A stretch of DNA of 64,000 nucleotides, taken from the NCBI RefSeq assembly GCF_000821305.1, contig NZ_CCXK01000017.1, positions 188,159-252,158 on the forward strand. The letters are read 5' to 3'. The notes under the pieces are model-generated. The model ran no database searches, was not told the origin of the DNA, and saw nothing but the letters and a program-made list of their open reading frames with translations. Each line of letters opens with the position of its first letter. Position 1 is the first letter of the stretch. This document shows, one piece after another, positions 43,821 to 52,836 of this stretch. Origin of the DNA: Clostridium culturomicium. GTDB lineage: Bacteria; Bacillota; Clostridia; Clostridiales; Clostridiaceae. The position numbers were made by a program, and so were the translations under genes.

Positions 43821-44783
43821 ATGGCACTGCTAGAAGTTGAAAATTTAAAAACATATTTCGATATAGAAGGCAAAAAATGTACAGCGGTAGATGGCATATC
43901 CTTTGTGCTTAATAAAGGTGAAACTATGGCTGTTATTGGGGAATCAGGTAGCGGAAAAAGTGTAACAGCTTTGTCCATAATGGGACTAATTGATTATTCA
44001 GGCAAAATTGCTGAAGGAAAAATTATATTTAATGGAGAAGATTTGTTAAAGAAAAAAGAAAATGAGATAAGAAAAATTAGGGGAAATGAAATTGCAATGA
44101 TTTATCAAGATCCCATGACAACCTTAAATCCAATGAATAAGGTTGGAGAACAAATAGGGGAAGCCTTGATAATTCACAAAAAAAATAAAAAAAATGAAAT
44201 TAAACCAATTGTAATTGACTTGATGAAAGCTGTTGGTATTATGGATGCAGAGGAAAGGTATAATCAGCTTCCAGATCAGTTCAGTGGTGGTATGAGGCAG
44301 AGATTAATGATTGCAATGGCAATAGCGTGTAAGCCAAAGCTTTTAATTGCCGATGAACCTACTACAGCTTTAGATGTGACAATTCAGGCTGAAATTTTAG
44401 ATTTGCTGCGTAATCTTAAGAGTAGCAATGATATGTCCATAATATTAAACACTCATGATTTAGGTGTTGTTGCAGAGATGGCAGATAAAGTAATTGTAAT
44501 GTATTGTGGAAAAATTATGGAGATGACATCTAATGAGGAATTATTTAATAATCCTCTGAATCCATATACAAAAAAGCTGATGGAATGTATTCCAAGAGTT
44601 GATGATAAAAAAAGAAGGCTACAAACCATAGATGGTTATGTACCATATTTAACTCAATTGCCTAAAGGATGTAGATTTTCTAACAGGTGTGAGTATGCCA
44701 CAGATAAATGTAAAGCAGAAGTACCAGAGCTCATAGAAGTTGAAGAAGGACATTGGTCAAGATGTTGGTATATTAATATTTAA
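43821..44783 (+). CDS. Oligopeptide ABC transporter ATP-binding protein (OppD-type)
   Basis: The second ATPase. The 320 residues contain Walker A GESGSGKS, Q-loop MIYQDPMTTLNPM, signature FSGGMRQR, Walker B LLIADEPTTALD and the C-terminal Opp cysteine pattern CRFSNRCEYATDKC. The ATG at 43821 follows AAGGAGGGA, 12 bp after the oppB-type gene. It completes an importer (two permeases, two ATPases) that lacks a separate binding protein. The bidirectional terminator at 44797 ends the operon. Confidence 0.94.
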   Translation: MALLEVENLKTYFDIEGKKCTAVDGISFVLNKGETMAVIGESGSGKSVTALSIMGLIDYSGKIAEGKIIFNGEDLLKKKENEIRKIRGNEIAMIYQDPMTTLNPMNKVGEQIGEALIIHKKNKKNEIKPIVIDLMKAVGIMDAEERYNQLPDQFSGGMRQRLMIAMAIACKPKLLIADEPTTALDVTIQAEILDLLRNLKSSNDMSIILNTHDLGVVAEMADKVIVMYCGKIMEMTSNEELFNNPLNPYTKKLMECIPRVDDKKRRLQTIDGYVPYLTQLPKGCRFSNRCEYATDKCKAEVPELIEVEEGHWSRCWYINI

Positions 44784-44796
44784 AACTATATTATAG

Positions 44797-44831
44797 AAAA
44801 ATTCTCAAGCATTTGCTTGAGAATTTTTTAT
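44797..44831. terminator. Bidirectional terminator between the Opp operon and the APC permease gene
   Basis: AAAAATTCTCAAGCA pairs with TGCTTGAGAATTTTT around TT, a perfect stem with A and T tracts. Confidence 0.85.
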
Positions 44832-46144
44832 GCTGCACGCTTTTTATAGGCATAAATTGGAATACCTATAAGTGTTATTATTATTCCACCTGAAGAAATT
44901 AAAGGGGCCGTTATTAATTGATTAATTACAACAAATAGACCACCTAAAATTGCTAGGAATGGGATAATGGGATATAAAGGTACTTTATATGGCCTATTCA
45001 TATCAGGTTTTTCTTTTCTGAGTTTTATTACACCAATAAAGGTAAGAGTATAGAAAACCCATACAGCAAATATGGTTAAGTCACTTAAAAGATTAAATTG
45101 GCCAGAAAGGGCATATATGCAGGCCAAAATTGAGGTAAGCCATATTGCATTAACAGGGGAACCACCTTTATTTACCTTTGATAAGCATTTACTTCCTGGA
45201 ATGTAGCCTTGTATGCTAAGTGCATAAGGGATTCTCGAACCAGTTAGAATATATCCGTTTAAGGTTCCAAAAACAGAGATAAGGATACCTACAGTGATAA
45301 TTTTACCTCCTATCGGTCCGAATATTTTATTCGCAACTAAGGTTGCAGGAGATGTTACTTTAGCAAGTTCACTGGCTGGAGCAATCCATAGATAAGCGAT
45401 ATTTATTAATAAGTATACGGCCATTACTACAGATAATCCACCAATGATAGCTTTAGGAAGATCTTTTCCTGGAGTTTTCATTTCACCGGCTAATGCACCA
45501 ACGTTTATCCAGCCGTCATAAGCAAAGAGGGTTGCGATAAGTACTTGACCTAATGCGCTGAAGGCATTTATGTCAGGCCCAGTTAAAGGAGAGATTATAG
45601 ATGTTGAGTTTCCTTTTATGAATCCAAAAATAATAATTAATATTAAAGGGATTAATTTGCAGATAGTTGCTACTGTTTGAATACCTCCTCCTATGGAAGA
45701 ACCAATAATGTTTAATAATGCTAATAATAAAATTATTCCAAGTGCAATTGGTAATACGACTCTCATATTATCTGAGGTAAATCCAAGTAATTCTGATGCC
45801 TGCTGAGCAAAAATTACTCCTATGGCAGCTATGGTGCCAGGAAAAAATAGAACTGTCTGCATCCATCCAGTTAAAAATCCTAATCTTTCTCCGTAAATAT
45901 CTTCAATATAAACCATCATACCACCAGTTTTGGGTATTGCAGCAGAGATTTCAGCAGCGGTTAATCCACCCATGATGGTGATAAAACCACCTAGGATCCA
46001 AGCTATAATACCAAGGCCTGGTCCACCATTTGTAGCAGTGTAAATAGCTTGGGGCTTGAAAAAAACGCCAGAGCCTATAACTAAACCTACAACAGTGGAT
46101 ATTGCTGCAGCGAATCCAATATTTTTCTTCAGTTTCTTTGACAT
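44828..46144 (-). CDS. APC-family amino-acid permease
   Basis: A 438-residue secondary transporter with 12 predicted helices. The N-terminal GFAAAISTVVGLVIGSGVFF holds the substrate-binding G-S/G-G segment of helix 1. IPKTGGMMVYIEDIYGERLG and SRIPYALSIQGYIPG match the LAT/SteT (serine-threonine exchanger) branch. The substrate is unknown. GGGAG precedes the ATG at 46144. Monocistronic. Confidence 0.9.
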   Translation of the reverse strand: MSKKLKKNIGFAAAISTVVGLVIGSGVFFKPQAIYTATNGGPGLGIIAWILGGFITIMGGLTAAEISAAIPKTGGMMVYIEDIYGERLGFLTGWMQTVLFFPGTIAAIGVIFAQQASELLGFTSDNMRVVLPIALGIILLLALLNIIGSSIGGGIQTVATICKLIPLILIIIFGFIKGNSTSIISPLTGPDINAFSALGQVLIATLFAYDGWINVGALAGEMKTPGKDLPKAIIGGLSVVMAVYLLINIAYLWIAPASELAKVTSPATLVANKIFGPIGGKIITVGILISVFGTLNGYILTGSRIPYALSIQGYIPGSKCLSKVNKGGSPVNAIWLTSILACIYALSGQFNLLSDLTIFAVWVFYTLTFIGVIKLRKEKPDMNRPYKVPLYPIIPFLAILGGLFVVINQLITAPLISSGGIIITLIGIPIYAYKKRAA

Positions 46145-46361
46145 ACTTATTCTCCCTTACAATGTATTTTAATAAATAATAATTCAATAAAATTAGTGTT
46201 CCACTTTTATATGGATTTATTAATGCTTAGCTTATAAAAGTAGTAATGTGGTATACTAAGGTGAGCATTAAGAGGTTAAAGCACATAAAATCTATTTTCT
46301 TAGCAAAAGCTAAAGTAATTTTTATATAAATAATTAGTAACGTAAGATGAGGTAAAGAGTA

Positions 46362-47156
46362 ATGAGGTTAGATAGGTTTTTAGTAGAGTCATCAATTGGC
46401 ACAAGACAAAAAGTTAGAGATTATGTGAAGGCTGGTTTGATTAAAGTAAATGGAAAAATCACAATTGAACCGTCCATTGATGTAAATGAAGAAACGGATG
46501 TTATTAAATATAAAGATGTAATAGTTGAACTTGGTAAAAAGAGATACTATATGTTCCATAAACCAGGTGGATGCGTTACAGCCAGAACAGATTCTAACTG
46601 TAAAACTGTAATGGATTATTTTTTAAAAGAAAATATGGAAGGGATTTTTCATGTAGGAAGATTGGACAAGGATACTGAGGGGTTGCTGCTTTTTACTAAT
46701 GATGGAGAGTTTAATAAAAGGCTTATGAGTCCAGAAAAGAATGTGAAAAAGACCTATTTCTTTTGGGCACTGGGAAGTTTAAATGATAAGGAGAAAGAAC
46801 TTCTTGAAAAAGGCATTTATATAAGCAAGGATGAAGCAATTACAAAGCCGGCTAAAATAGAAGTTGTGCATGAAGGAATATGGAAAGAGTTTAAATCACA
46901 GCTTCAGGTCGTTAAGTTTTATAAGGCTAAAGGAAACAATGAAAAACAGTCTGTAGTAGCAGGATATCTTACAATTTCAGAAGGGCGAAAGCACCAAGTA
47001 AAAAGAATGTTAAAAGCTGTTGGCTGTTACGTGATCTATTTAAAAAGAGTATCCATTGGAGAACTAAAATTAGATGAAGATTTAATGCAGGGAGAGTATA
47101 GAGAATTAAAAGAAGATGAAATTAAATTATTGATGAAAGACCATTATAATGAATAA
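46362..47156 (+). CDS. RsuA/RluB-family pseudouridine synthase
   Basis: Converts uridine to pseudouridine in rRNA. The 264 residues begin with an S4 RNA-binding domain (MRLDRFLVESSIGTRQKVRD). The catalytic domain follows, with HVGRLDKDTEGLLLFTNDGE, whose Asp in RLDKDT is the nucleophile, and YLTISEGRKHQVKRMLKAVG. The target (16S U516-like or other) is not certain. The ATG at 46362 has a GAGGTAAAGAG site. The terminator at 47165 follows. Confidence 0.92.
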   Translation: MRLDRFLVESSIGTRQKVRDYVKAGLIKVNGKITIEPSIDVNEETDVIKYKDVIVELGKKRYYMFHKPGGCVTARTDSNCKTVMDYFLKENMEGIFHVGRLDKDTEGLLLFTNDGEFNKRLMSPEKNVKKTYFFWALGSLNDKEKELLEKGIYISKDEAITKPAKIEVVHEGIWKEFKSQLQVVKFYKAKGNNEKQSVVAGYLTISEGRKHQVKRMLKAVGCYVIYLKRVSIGELKLDEDLMQGEYRELKEDEIKLLMKDHYNE

Positions 47157-47164
47157 TTAGCTTG

Positions 47165-47193
47165 GAGGTGCAGAGAAATCTGCACCTTTAATT
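47165..47193 (+). terminator. Terminator after the pseudouridine synthase gene
   Basis: GAGGTGCAGA pairs with TCTGCACCTT around GAAA, followed by TAATTTTT. Confidence 0.75.
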
Positions 47194-47280
47194 TTTGCAG
47201 TAATAATAAATTTATAGTATAGAGAAATACTAAAAAAAGGAGTTTGTAATTAAAGATTAAGATAAAATCTGTGTGAAGAG

Positions 47281-49653
47281 GTGATTACTATTTTCTCAAA
47301 AGTATTTAAGAATAAGCTTCTTATAATTTGTACCTTTCTTTCTTCAATTATCTACATAGCATGGAGAATATTTTTCACGTTGCCCTTTGGCTATGGTTTT
47401 ATATCAATGATAGCAGGAATTATTTTATTATCAGTAGAGATTATAGGACTTTTTGAGTCTGTGATTCATTACAGAACTATGTTTAGCATGGAGTACCCTG
47501 AAAGGCCACAAATAGATAGAGACCTTTATCCAGAGATTGATGTATTTGTTACAACATATAATGAACCAGTTGAATTAATATATAAGACTATTAATGGCTG
47601 TATTAATATGGATTATCCAGACAAGAAAAAGGTGCATATTTTTATTTGTGATGACTCTAATAGAGATGAAATGAAAGAACTTGCAGATAAATTAAAGGTA
47701 AATTATGTGACACGTACAGAACGAAAGGGAGCAAAGGCTGGAAACCTGAATAATGCTATGCAAAATTCTAGTTCACCCCTAATTGTAACCTTTGATGCCG
47801 ATATGATACCGATGCATGACTTTTTAATGGCATGTGTACCTTATTTTTTAGAAAAAGAACAGTTTATTAAGGAGAATCCTCAGGCTGAAGTTGATGAAGA
47901 AAAATTTGAACAAATAGGTTTTGTGCAAACTCCACAAAGTTTTTATAATCCAGATTTATTTCAATATAATTTGTTCTCAGAAAACAGAATTCCTAATGAG
48001 CAGGATTATTTCTACAGGGATATACAGGTTTCAAGAAATAAGACTAATTCAGTAATTTATGGTGGGTCAAATACTATTCTTTCTAGAAAAGCTCTCGAAG
48101 AAGTTGGAGGTTTTTATACAAAAGTTATAACAGAAGATTTTGCAACAGGAATGCTAATACAGAGTAAAGGGTATAGATGTTATGCTATTGATGAAATTCA
48201 TGCTTCAGGATTATCTCCATCAGATTTACAAAGTTTAATAAAACAAAGAGAACGCTGGGCCAGAGGCTGTATTCAGACAGGGAGAAAGTTAAATATTCTA
48301 TTTAGAAAGGGCCTAAATTTTGGTCAAAAGTTAAGTTATATGTCTGCAATTTCTTATTGGTATTCAGGGTTTAAAAGACTTGTTTATATAATTTCACCTA
48401 TTTTATTACCCCTATTTGGAATTATGGTTTTAAATGCCAGCTTATTCGAGATTTTAATATTTTGGCTTCCAATGCATTTGTTAAACAGTGCTTCCCTGAA
48501 GCTACTTTCAAAAAATATTCGAAATACTAAGTGGACCAATGTTTATGAAACAATTTTATTTCCTTCTTTGCTGCCAGTTGTATTTTTAGAAACTTTGGGA
48601 ATATCAAAGAAGAAATTTTCAGTAACCAGAAAAGAGGGACCTGTTTTTGAAAAGAGGTATCAGATTAAAAAAGCAATACCCCATACAATATTTGCAGCCT
48701 TTTCAATTGCGGCAATAGTTAAGTGTATAGTTATGACCTTTGAGGTTGGTTCGCCGGTGTATAGTGTTTTATTATTTTGGTTAATTATGAATTTGTACAC
48801 TATACTAATGTCAATTTTCTTTATGCTAGGAAGAGAATATTATCGAAGTGTGGAGCGATTCCCGATAAAAACTCAGTGCTTAATTTCATTTGAAGAGATA
48901 TTAATTCACTGCTCAACAGTGGATATATCTGAAGGTGGTATTGCTGTAATTATTAAGGAACCACGGTTTATTCCCTATGACGAAGCTGTTAAATGTGAAG
49001 TTTCAACCATAAGATATAAAACAGAGTTTAGGGCAGTAATTGTGCAAGTAACAGAAGTTAATAATGGATGGAGATATGCTTTTAAAATTAGCAGTATAGA
49101 AGAGTTAGATTATAGACAGCTTTTAAATATCATTCATGACAGAGAGCCAGCTTTACCGAAGCATCTAGAAAAAAACAGCAGTATTTTTGAAGATTTAAGA
49201 ATTAATTTGTTAAAGAGAAAAAATAAACAAACAAGGCTTAGCAGAAAGCTTCCAAGGATTAATCTAAACAAGCGAGTTCAGGTTGAGGAAGCAGGAACAA
49301 TTACAATGATTAATTTCAATTATGAGTACATTTTAATTAAGAACAAAAAAAGTATGTTGGATAGGAAGAAGATTAAAATTCATCTAAATGAGGAATTTAC
49401 TATAGATGCTACATTAATAAAGCATAATGTTAGGGGAAAAAAGGATTTAAATGAAGAGAAAGCTGAAAGGGAGATCCTTTTATATCGTGTAGATAATTAT
49501 AAACAAGTAGCACAGAATCCCAAGCTTTTGGAACTTTTAAAGCTATGGATTAAGCAATATGAGTCAGCAGAGATTGCTGCAATTGAAAGGAGCAAACGTT
49601 CAAAGGGGCGAGGAATTGCTGAAGATGAATTTGATGAAATGAAGTATTTATAG
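47281..49653 (+). CDS. bcsA: Cellulose synthase catalytic subunit (BcsA-type, PilZ-containing)
   Basis: Makes beta-1,4-glucan from UDP-glucose and moves it across the membrane. The 790 residues have N-terminal helices and a GT2 domain with DD at 124-125, D172-A-D174, TEDFATGML and the QRERW of the glucan-processive signature. C-terminal helices follow. A PilZ region (~525-620) has RSVER and DISEGG, the two c-di-GMP-binding motifs RxxxR and DxSxxG. The GTG at 47281 is the only start that keeps the N-terminal helix, but its ribosome site (GAAGAG) is very close, so the start is uncertain. It heads a four-gene operon. Confidence 0.9.
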   Translation: MITIFSKVFKNKLLIICTFLSSIIYIAWRIFFTLPFGYGFISMIAGIILLSVEIIGLFESVIHYRTMFSMEYPERPQIDRDLYPEIDVFVTTYNEPVELIYKTINGCINMDYPDKKKVHIFICDDSNRDEMKELADKLKVNYVTRTERKGAKAGNLNNAMQNSSSPLIVTFDADMIPMHDFLMACVPYFLEKEQFIKENPQAEVDEEKFEQIGFVQTPQSFYNPDLFQYNLFSENRIPNEQDYFYRDIQVSRNKTNSVIYGGSNTILSRKALEEVGGFYTKVITEDFATGMLIQSKGYRCYAIDEIHASGLSPSDLQSLIKQRERWARGCIQTGRKLNILFRKGLNFGQKLSYMSAISYWYSGFKRLVYIISPILLPLFGIMVLNASLFEILIFWLPMHLLNSASLKLLSKNIRNTKWTNVYETILFPSLLPVVFLETLGISKKKFSVTRKEGPVFEKRYQIKKAIPHTIFAAFSIAAIVKCIVMTFEVGSPVYSVLLFWLIMNLYTILMSIFFMLGREYYRSVERFPIKTQCLISFEEILIHCSTVDISEGGIAVIIKEPRFIPYDEAVKCEVSTIRYKTEFRAVIVQVTEVNNGWRYAFKISSIEELDYRQLLNIIHDREPALPKHLEKNSSIFEDLRINLLKRKNKQTRLSRKLPRINLNKRVQVEEAGTITMINFNYEYILIKNKKSMLDRKKIKIHLNEEFTIDATLIKHNVRGKKDLNEEKAEREILLYRVDNYKQVAQNPKLLELLKLWIKQYESAEIAAIERSKRSKGRGIAEDEFDEMKYL

Positions 49654-49666
49654 ATGAGGTGAACAA

Positions 49667-50104
49667 ATGAGTTTTTACATTGAAGGAGATTTAATTGTTC
49701 AAATACCAGTTGCAGGAGAGTCCATTGCAATTTTCAAAACATCAGGAGCAGCAGAATTTTATATGGACTATATAGAAGGGGTATCAATAACAAAGGATGG
49801 AAGGCTTGTTATTAATACTGATGTGCAGCAACAGAGTATTAAAATTTATGCTAGAAATAATGATGGTGAAGTTGCAGAGATAGAGGTTCAACTTATAAAG
49901 TCGTGGACAGAAAACTTCATTGAAAAAGATGGAACAGTTATGAAAATTCCAAGGACCGGAGAAATGCCTACAATTGGTGGAACCTTATATGAGTTTTCTA
50001 CTAAGGAAATCACAATATGGTGTATAAGAGGAATTGTATTAGTCGTTTGTATTGTTTTTATAATTTTATATTATTCGTGGAGAAAAAAACAAGGAAGGAA
50101 GTGA
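49667..50104 (+). CDS. Small single-pass protein of the cellulose operon, family unknown
   Basis: A 145-residue protein not recognised by me. Residues ~1-105 are beta-rich (GDLIVQIPVAGESIAIFKTS, INTDVQQQSIKIYARNN). One helix spans ~117-138 (CIRGIVLVVCIVFIILYY), followed by a basic tail. There is no signal peptide, so topology is unclear. By position (14 bp after bcsA, 5 bp before the acyltransferase) it could stand in for BcsB or a scaffold. ATG 49667 follows GATGAGGTG. Confidence 0.75.
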   Translation: MSFYIEGDLIVQIPVAGESIAIFKTSGAAEFYMDYIEGVSITKDGRLVINTDVQQQSIKIYARNNDGEVAEIEVQLIKSWTENFIEKDGTVMKIPRTGEMPTIGGTLYEFSTKEITIWCIRGIVLVVCIVFIILYYSWRKKQGRK

Positions 50105-50108
50105 AGGT

Positions 50109-51530
50109 ATGTTATTTTCAAGTATAATATTTTTATTTTATTTTTTACCTTTAGTTTTAGTAGTTTATTATCTTTGTTCTTTTTCTGTAATTTTAAAAAA
50201 TGGTATTCTTCTGATCTTTAGCTTGTTTTTCTATGCATGGGGTGAGCCTAAATATGTATTTCTTATGATAGGTTCAATATTATCAAATTATTTATTAGGA
50301 CTTTTAGTTCACAGATGTAGAAATAATAAGGTTTTGGGGAGTTTAACTATAGTTTTAACCTGTATCATAAATTTAGGTGGTTTATTTATCTTTAAATATT
50401 TAGCCTTTGTAATAAGAAACCTTAATGAAATAATGAGTTTTACCCTAAAGGTGCCAAGTATTCCACTTCCAATAGGAATTTCCTTTTTTACTTTTCAAGC
50501 CATGTCCTATGTTATAGACGTATATAGAGGAGATGGAAAGGTTCAGAGAAATCCTTTTTATGTGGGGTTATATATATCACTATTTCCACAGTTAATAGCT
50601 GGGCCAATTGTAAGGTATAGGACCGTATCAGAGCAGATAAAATTTAGAAGAGAAACCTTAGATAAATTTGTAGTTGGATGCTGCAGGTTTATAACAGGAT
50701 TAAGTAAAAAAGTATTAATATCAAATAATATGGCCATCATCGTTGATAGAATTTTTACAATGAATAGCAATGGAAGTGTGCCAATGACTCTTGCATGGCT
50801 TGGATCAATAGCTTATACCTTCCAGATTTTCTTTGATTTTTCAGGTTATTCCGATATGGCTATTGGATTAGGACTAATATTTGGATTTAAATTTGAAGAA
50901 AACTTTAATTACCCTTATATTTCTAAGTCGATTTCGGAGTTTTGGAGAAGATGGCATATGTCCCTTGGAACTTGGTTTAAGGATTATGTATATTTCCCAT
51001 TAGGAGGGTCAAGGGTAGCAAATAAGGATAAAGTTATAAGAAATTTATTTGTAGTATGGCTTTTAACGGGTGTATGGCATGGGGCAGAATGGAATTTTAT
51101 TTTATGGGGCTTATTAAATTTTGTTTTCATTGCCATGGAAAAGTTAGTTTCTTTTGAAGATATTGAAGTAAAGAGTATATATAAGCATCTATATGCTATG
51201 TTCATAGTGAATTTAGGTTGGGTTCTATTTAGAGCACCAAACTTAATAGAAGCTGGGGAATATATAAAATCCATGTTTACTTTTGTAAGTAATGGATTTT
51301 GGAGTAATTATACATACATGTTTCTTAAGGAATATTTTGTGTTTTTTATAGCAGCAGCAATTTTATCAACACCTTTTGCTCGTAGAGTTAATAAGTTTAT
51401 TATTAATAAAGCAAAAGGATATAAGACTTTAGAGTATATTTATCCAGTCACTATAATGCTGTTATTTTTGATTTGTGTTTCTTATTTAGTAAAGGGTGCA
51501 TACAATCCGTTTATTTATTTTAACTTTTGA
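50109..51530 (+). CDS. MBOAT-family O-acyltransferase (AlgI/WssH-like)
   Basis: Moves acetyl groups across the membrane for polysaccharide O-acetylation. The 473 residues have about ten helices, the MBOAT segments PIGISFFTFQAMSYVIDVYR, SISEFWRRWHMSLGTWFKDY and VYFPLGGSR, and the catalytic His (~324) in LTGVWHGAEWNF. It lies between bcsA and a DHHW/AlgJ-like gene, matching the Wss-type acetylated-cellulose arrangement. The ATG at 50109 follows AGGAAGTGAAGG. Confidence 0.92.
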   Translation: MLFSSIIFLFYFLPLVLVVYYLCSFSVILKNGILLIFSLFFYAWGEPKYVFLMIGSILSNYLLGLLVHRCRNNKVLGSLTIVLTCIINLGGLFIFKYLAFVIRNLNEIMSFTLKVPSIPLPIGISFFTFQAMSYVIDVYRGDGKVQRNPFYVGLYISLFPQLIAGPIVRYRTVSEQIKFRRETLDKFVVGCCRFITGLSKKVLISNNMAIIVDRIFTMNSNGSVPMTLAWLGSIAYTFQIFFDFSGYSDMAIGLGLIFGFKFEENFNYPYISKSISEFWRRWHMSLGTWFKDYVYFPLGGSRVANKDKVIRNLFVVWLLTGVWHGAEWNFILWGLLNFVFIAMEKLVSFEDIEVKSIYKHLYAMFIVNLGWVLFRAPNLIEAGEYIKSMFTFVSNGFWSNYTYMFLKEYFVFFIAAAILSTPFARRVNKFIINKAKGYKTLEYIYPVTIMLLFLICVSYLVKGAYNPFIYFNF

Positions 51531-51544
51531 TAGGAGCTTGAAAT

Positions 51545-52756
51545 ATGGTTAATCGATTTTTTAAGAAAAACTTTATGGCAGCAATTTTATTTATTATTTT
51601 TATATTCATATTTTCAGGATTAAATTTATTTGTATCATATAAGCCTATTGTAGAGTGCTTGAATAATGCGAAAACTTCAAAATCTTCTATGAGAGATACA
51701 ATAAAGGATTTAGAAACAACTATAAATGAAAATGTATTTGAGAGATATAAATTTATTGATGGTTATGGATATATTCAAAGGCTTATGGGGAAAAATGAGG
51801 AATCAAACTTTGAAGTAATAAAAGATGAACAAGGTTTAAGTCACTATACATTTTTTGCTGATAAACCAAACCCAGTTAAAGAGATTGCAAGAAGAACAAT
51901 AGCTTTTAGCAAGAATGTTGAAACTTCTCAAAAAAAGTTTATATATCTAATGCCACCAGATAAATATATTGAGGGGATTACAAAGTTTCCAACAGGGATT
52001 CCTTATAATTATGCAAATGAAACAGCAGATAATTTCTTGGAAGAGCTGAAGAAAAGTAATATTAGCACTATAGATTTGCGGGATGGGCTTAATAATTTAG
52101 GGATACCTGATGATGAAATATTTTTTAAGACAGATCACCACTGGAGGATTCCAACGGTTTTTTGGGAGTATGGCAAGCTTGTTGAAAAATTAAATGATGA
52201 TTATGGATTAAAATTAGATGAAAGCGGTTTTTATAGAAATAAAGAAAATTACAACATTATAAAGTATAATAATGTGTATATTGGCTCCATGGGAAGAAAA
52301 GCAGGTGTTTATTATTCAGGTATTGATGATTTTACTCTTATTTATCCAAAGTTTAAAACTGATTATGAGTTTTATGCTAAAACTGGAGAGCAGGAGAGTA
52401 AGCTGCAGGGAAGATTTGAAGATGCATTGTTAGCTGTTTATCCTTTAAGGGTTAGAAAGGATACCTATGCGTTAGAGGCAGATAAGTATTTTTCTTATTT
52501 ATATGGGAATCAAGGTGTTGTGCATGTAAAAAATAAAGAGGTCTTAGATGGGCCTAAGTTTCTATTCATTAAAGACTCATTAACAGTACCTTTATCTGCA
52601 TTTTTATCTACTGTGAGTTCAGATATATATTTAATTGACCCTAGATATTATAAAGAAGACATTGTGGAGTTTGCAAAACAAGTTGATGTAGATTTTGTTT
52701 TTATGGCATTTTATCCACAAAATCTAGTAAAAGAATTTTTCCCATTTTATGAATGA
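51545..52756 (+). CDS. DHHW/AlgJ-like SGNH-type O-acetylation protein
   Basis: Predicted partner that passes the acetyl group to the polymer outside the cell. The 403 residues have one N-terminal anchor helix (~12-32), then a globular domain with DLRDGLNNLG, the conserved DHHW in FFKTDHHWRIP, and a late FLFIKDSLTVPLSAFL (the catalytic-Ser block of the DHHW family). The ATG at 51545 follows ATAGGAG, 14 bp after the MBOAT gene. Together they suggest acetylated cellulose. No bcsZ endoglucanase is present. Confidence 0.87.
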   Translation: MVNRFFKKNFMAAILFIIFIFIFSGLNLFVSYKPIVECLNNAKTSKSSMRDTIKDLETTINENVFERYKFIDGYGYIQRLMGKNEESNFEVIKDEQGLSHYTFFADKPNPVKEIARRTIAFSKNVETSQKKFIYLMPPDKYIEGITKFPTGIPYNYANETADNFLEELKKSNISTIDLRDGLNNLGIPDDEIFFKTDHHWRIPTVFWEYGKLVEKLNDDYGLKLDESGFYRNKENYNIIKYNNVYIGSMGRKAGVYYSGIDDFTLIYPKFKTDYEFYAKTGEQESKLQGRFEDALLAVYPLRVRKDTYALEADKYFSYLYGNQGVVHVKNKEVLDGPKFLFIKDSLTVPLSAFLSTVSSDIYLIDPRYYKEDIVEFAKQVDVDFVFMAFYPQNLVKEFFPFYE

Positions 52757-52777
52757 CATAATACGAGATTAAAGAAA

Positions 52778-52836
52778 GTACAGAAAGGTTAGTAGTTGCC
52801 ATTTTCATGGTTCTGATAACCTTTCTGTATTTTTTC
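52778..52836. terminator. Bidirectional terminator between the cellulose operon and the araC-like gene
   Basis: GTACAGAAAGGTTA pairs with TAACCTTTCTGTAT across a ~24-nt loop that can pair further, followed by TTTTTCATTTT. Confidence 0.75.

Noticed and set aside
47194..47280. c-di-GMP riboswitch before bcsA
   Set aside because: Fewer than 90 bp are available and no GEMM core was seen; c-di-GMP control is likely through the PilZ motifs.
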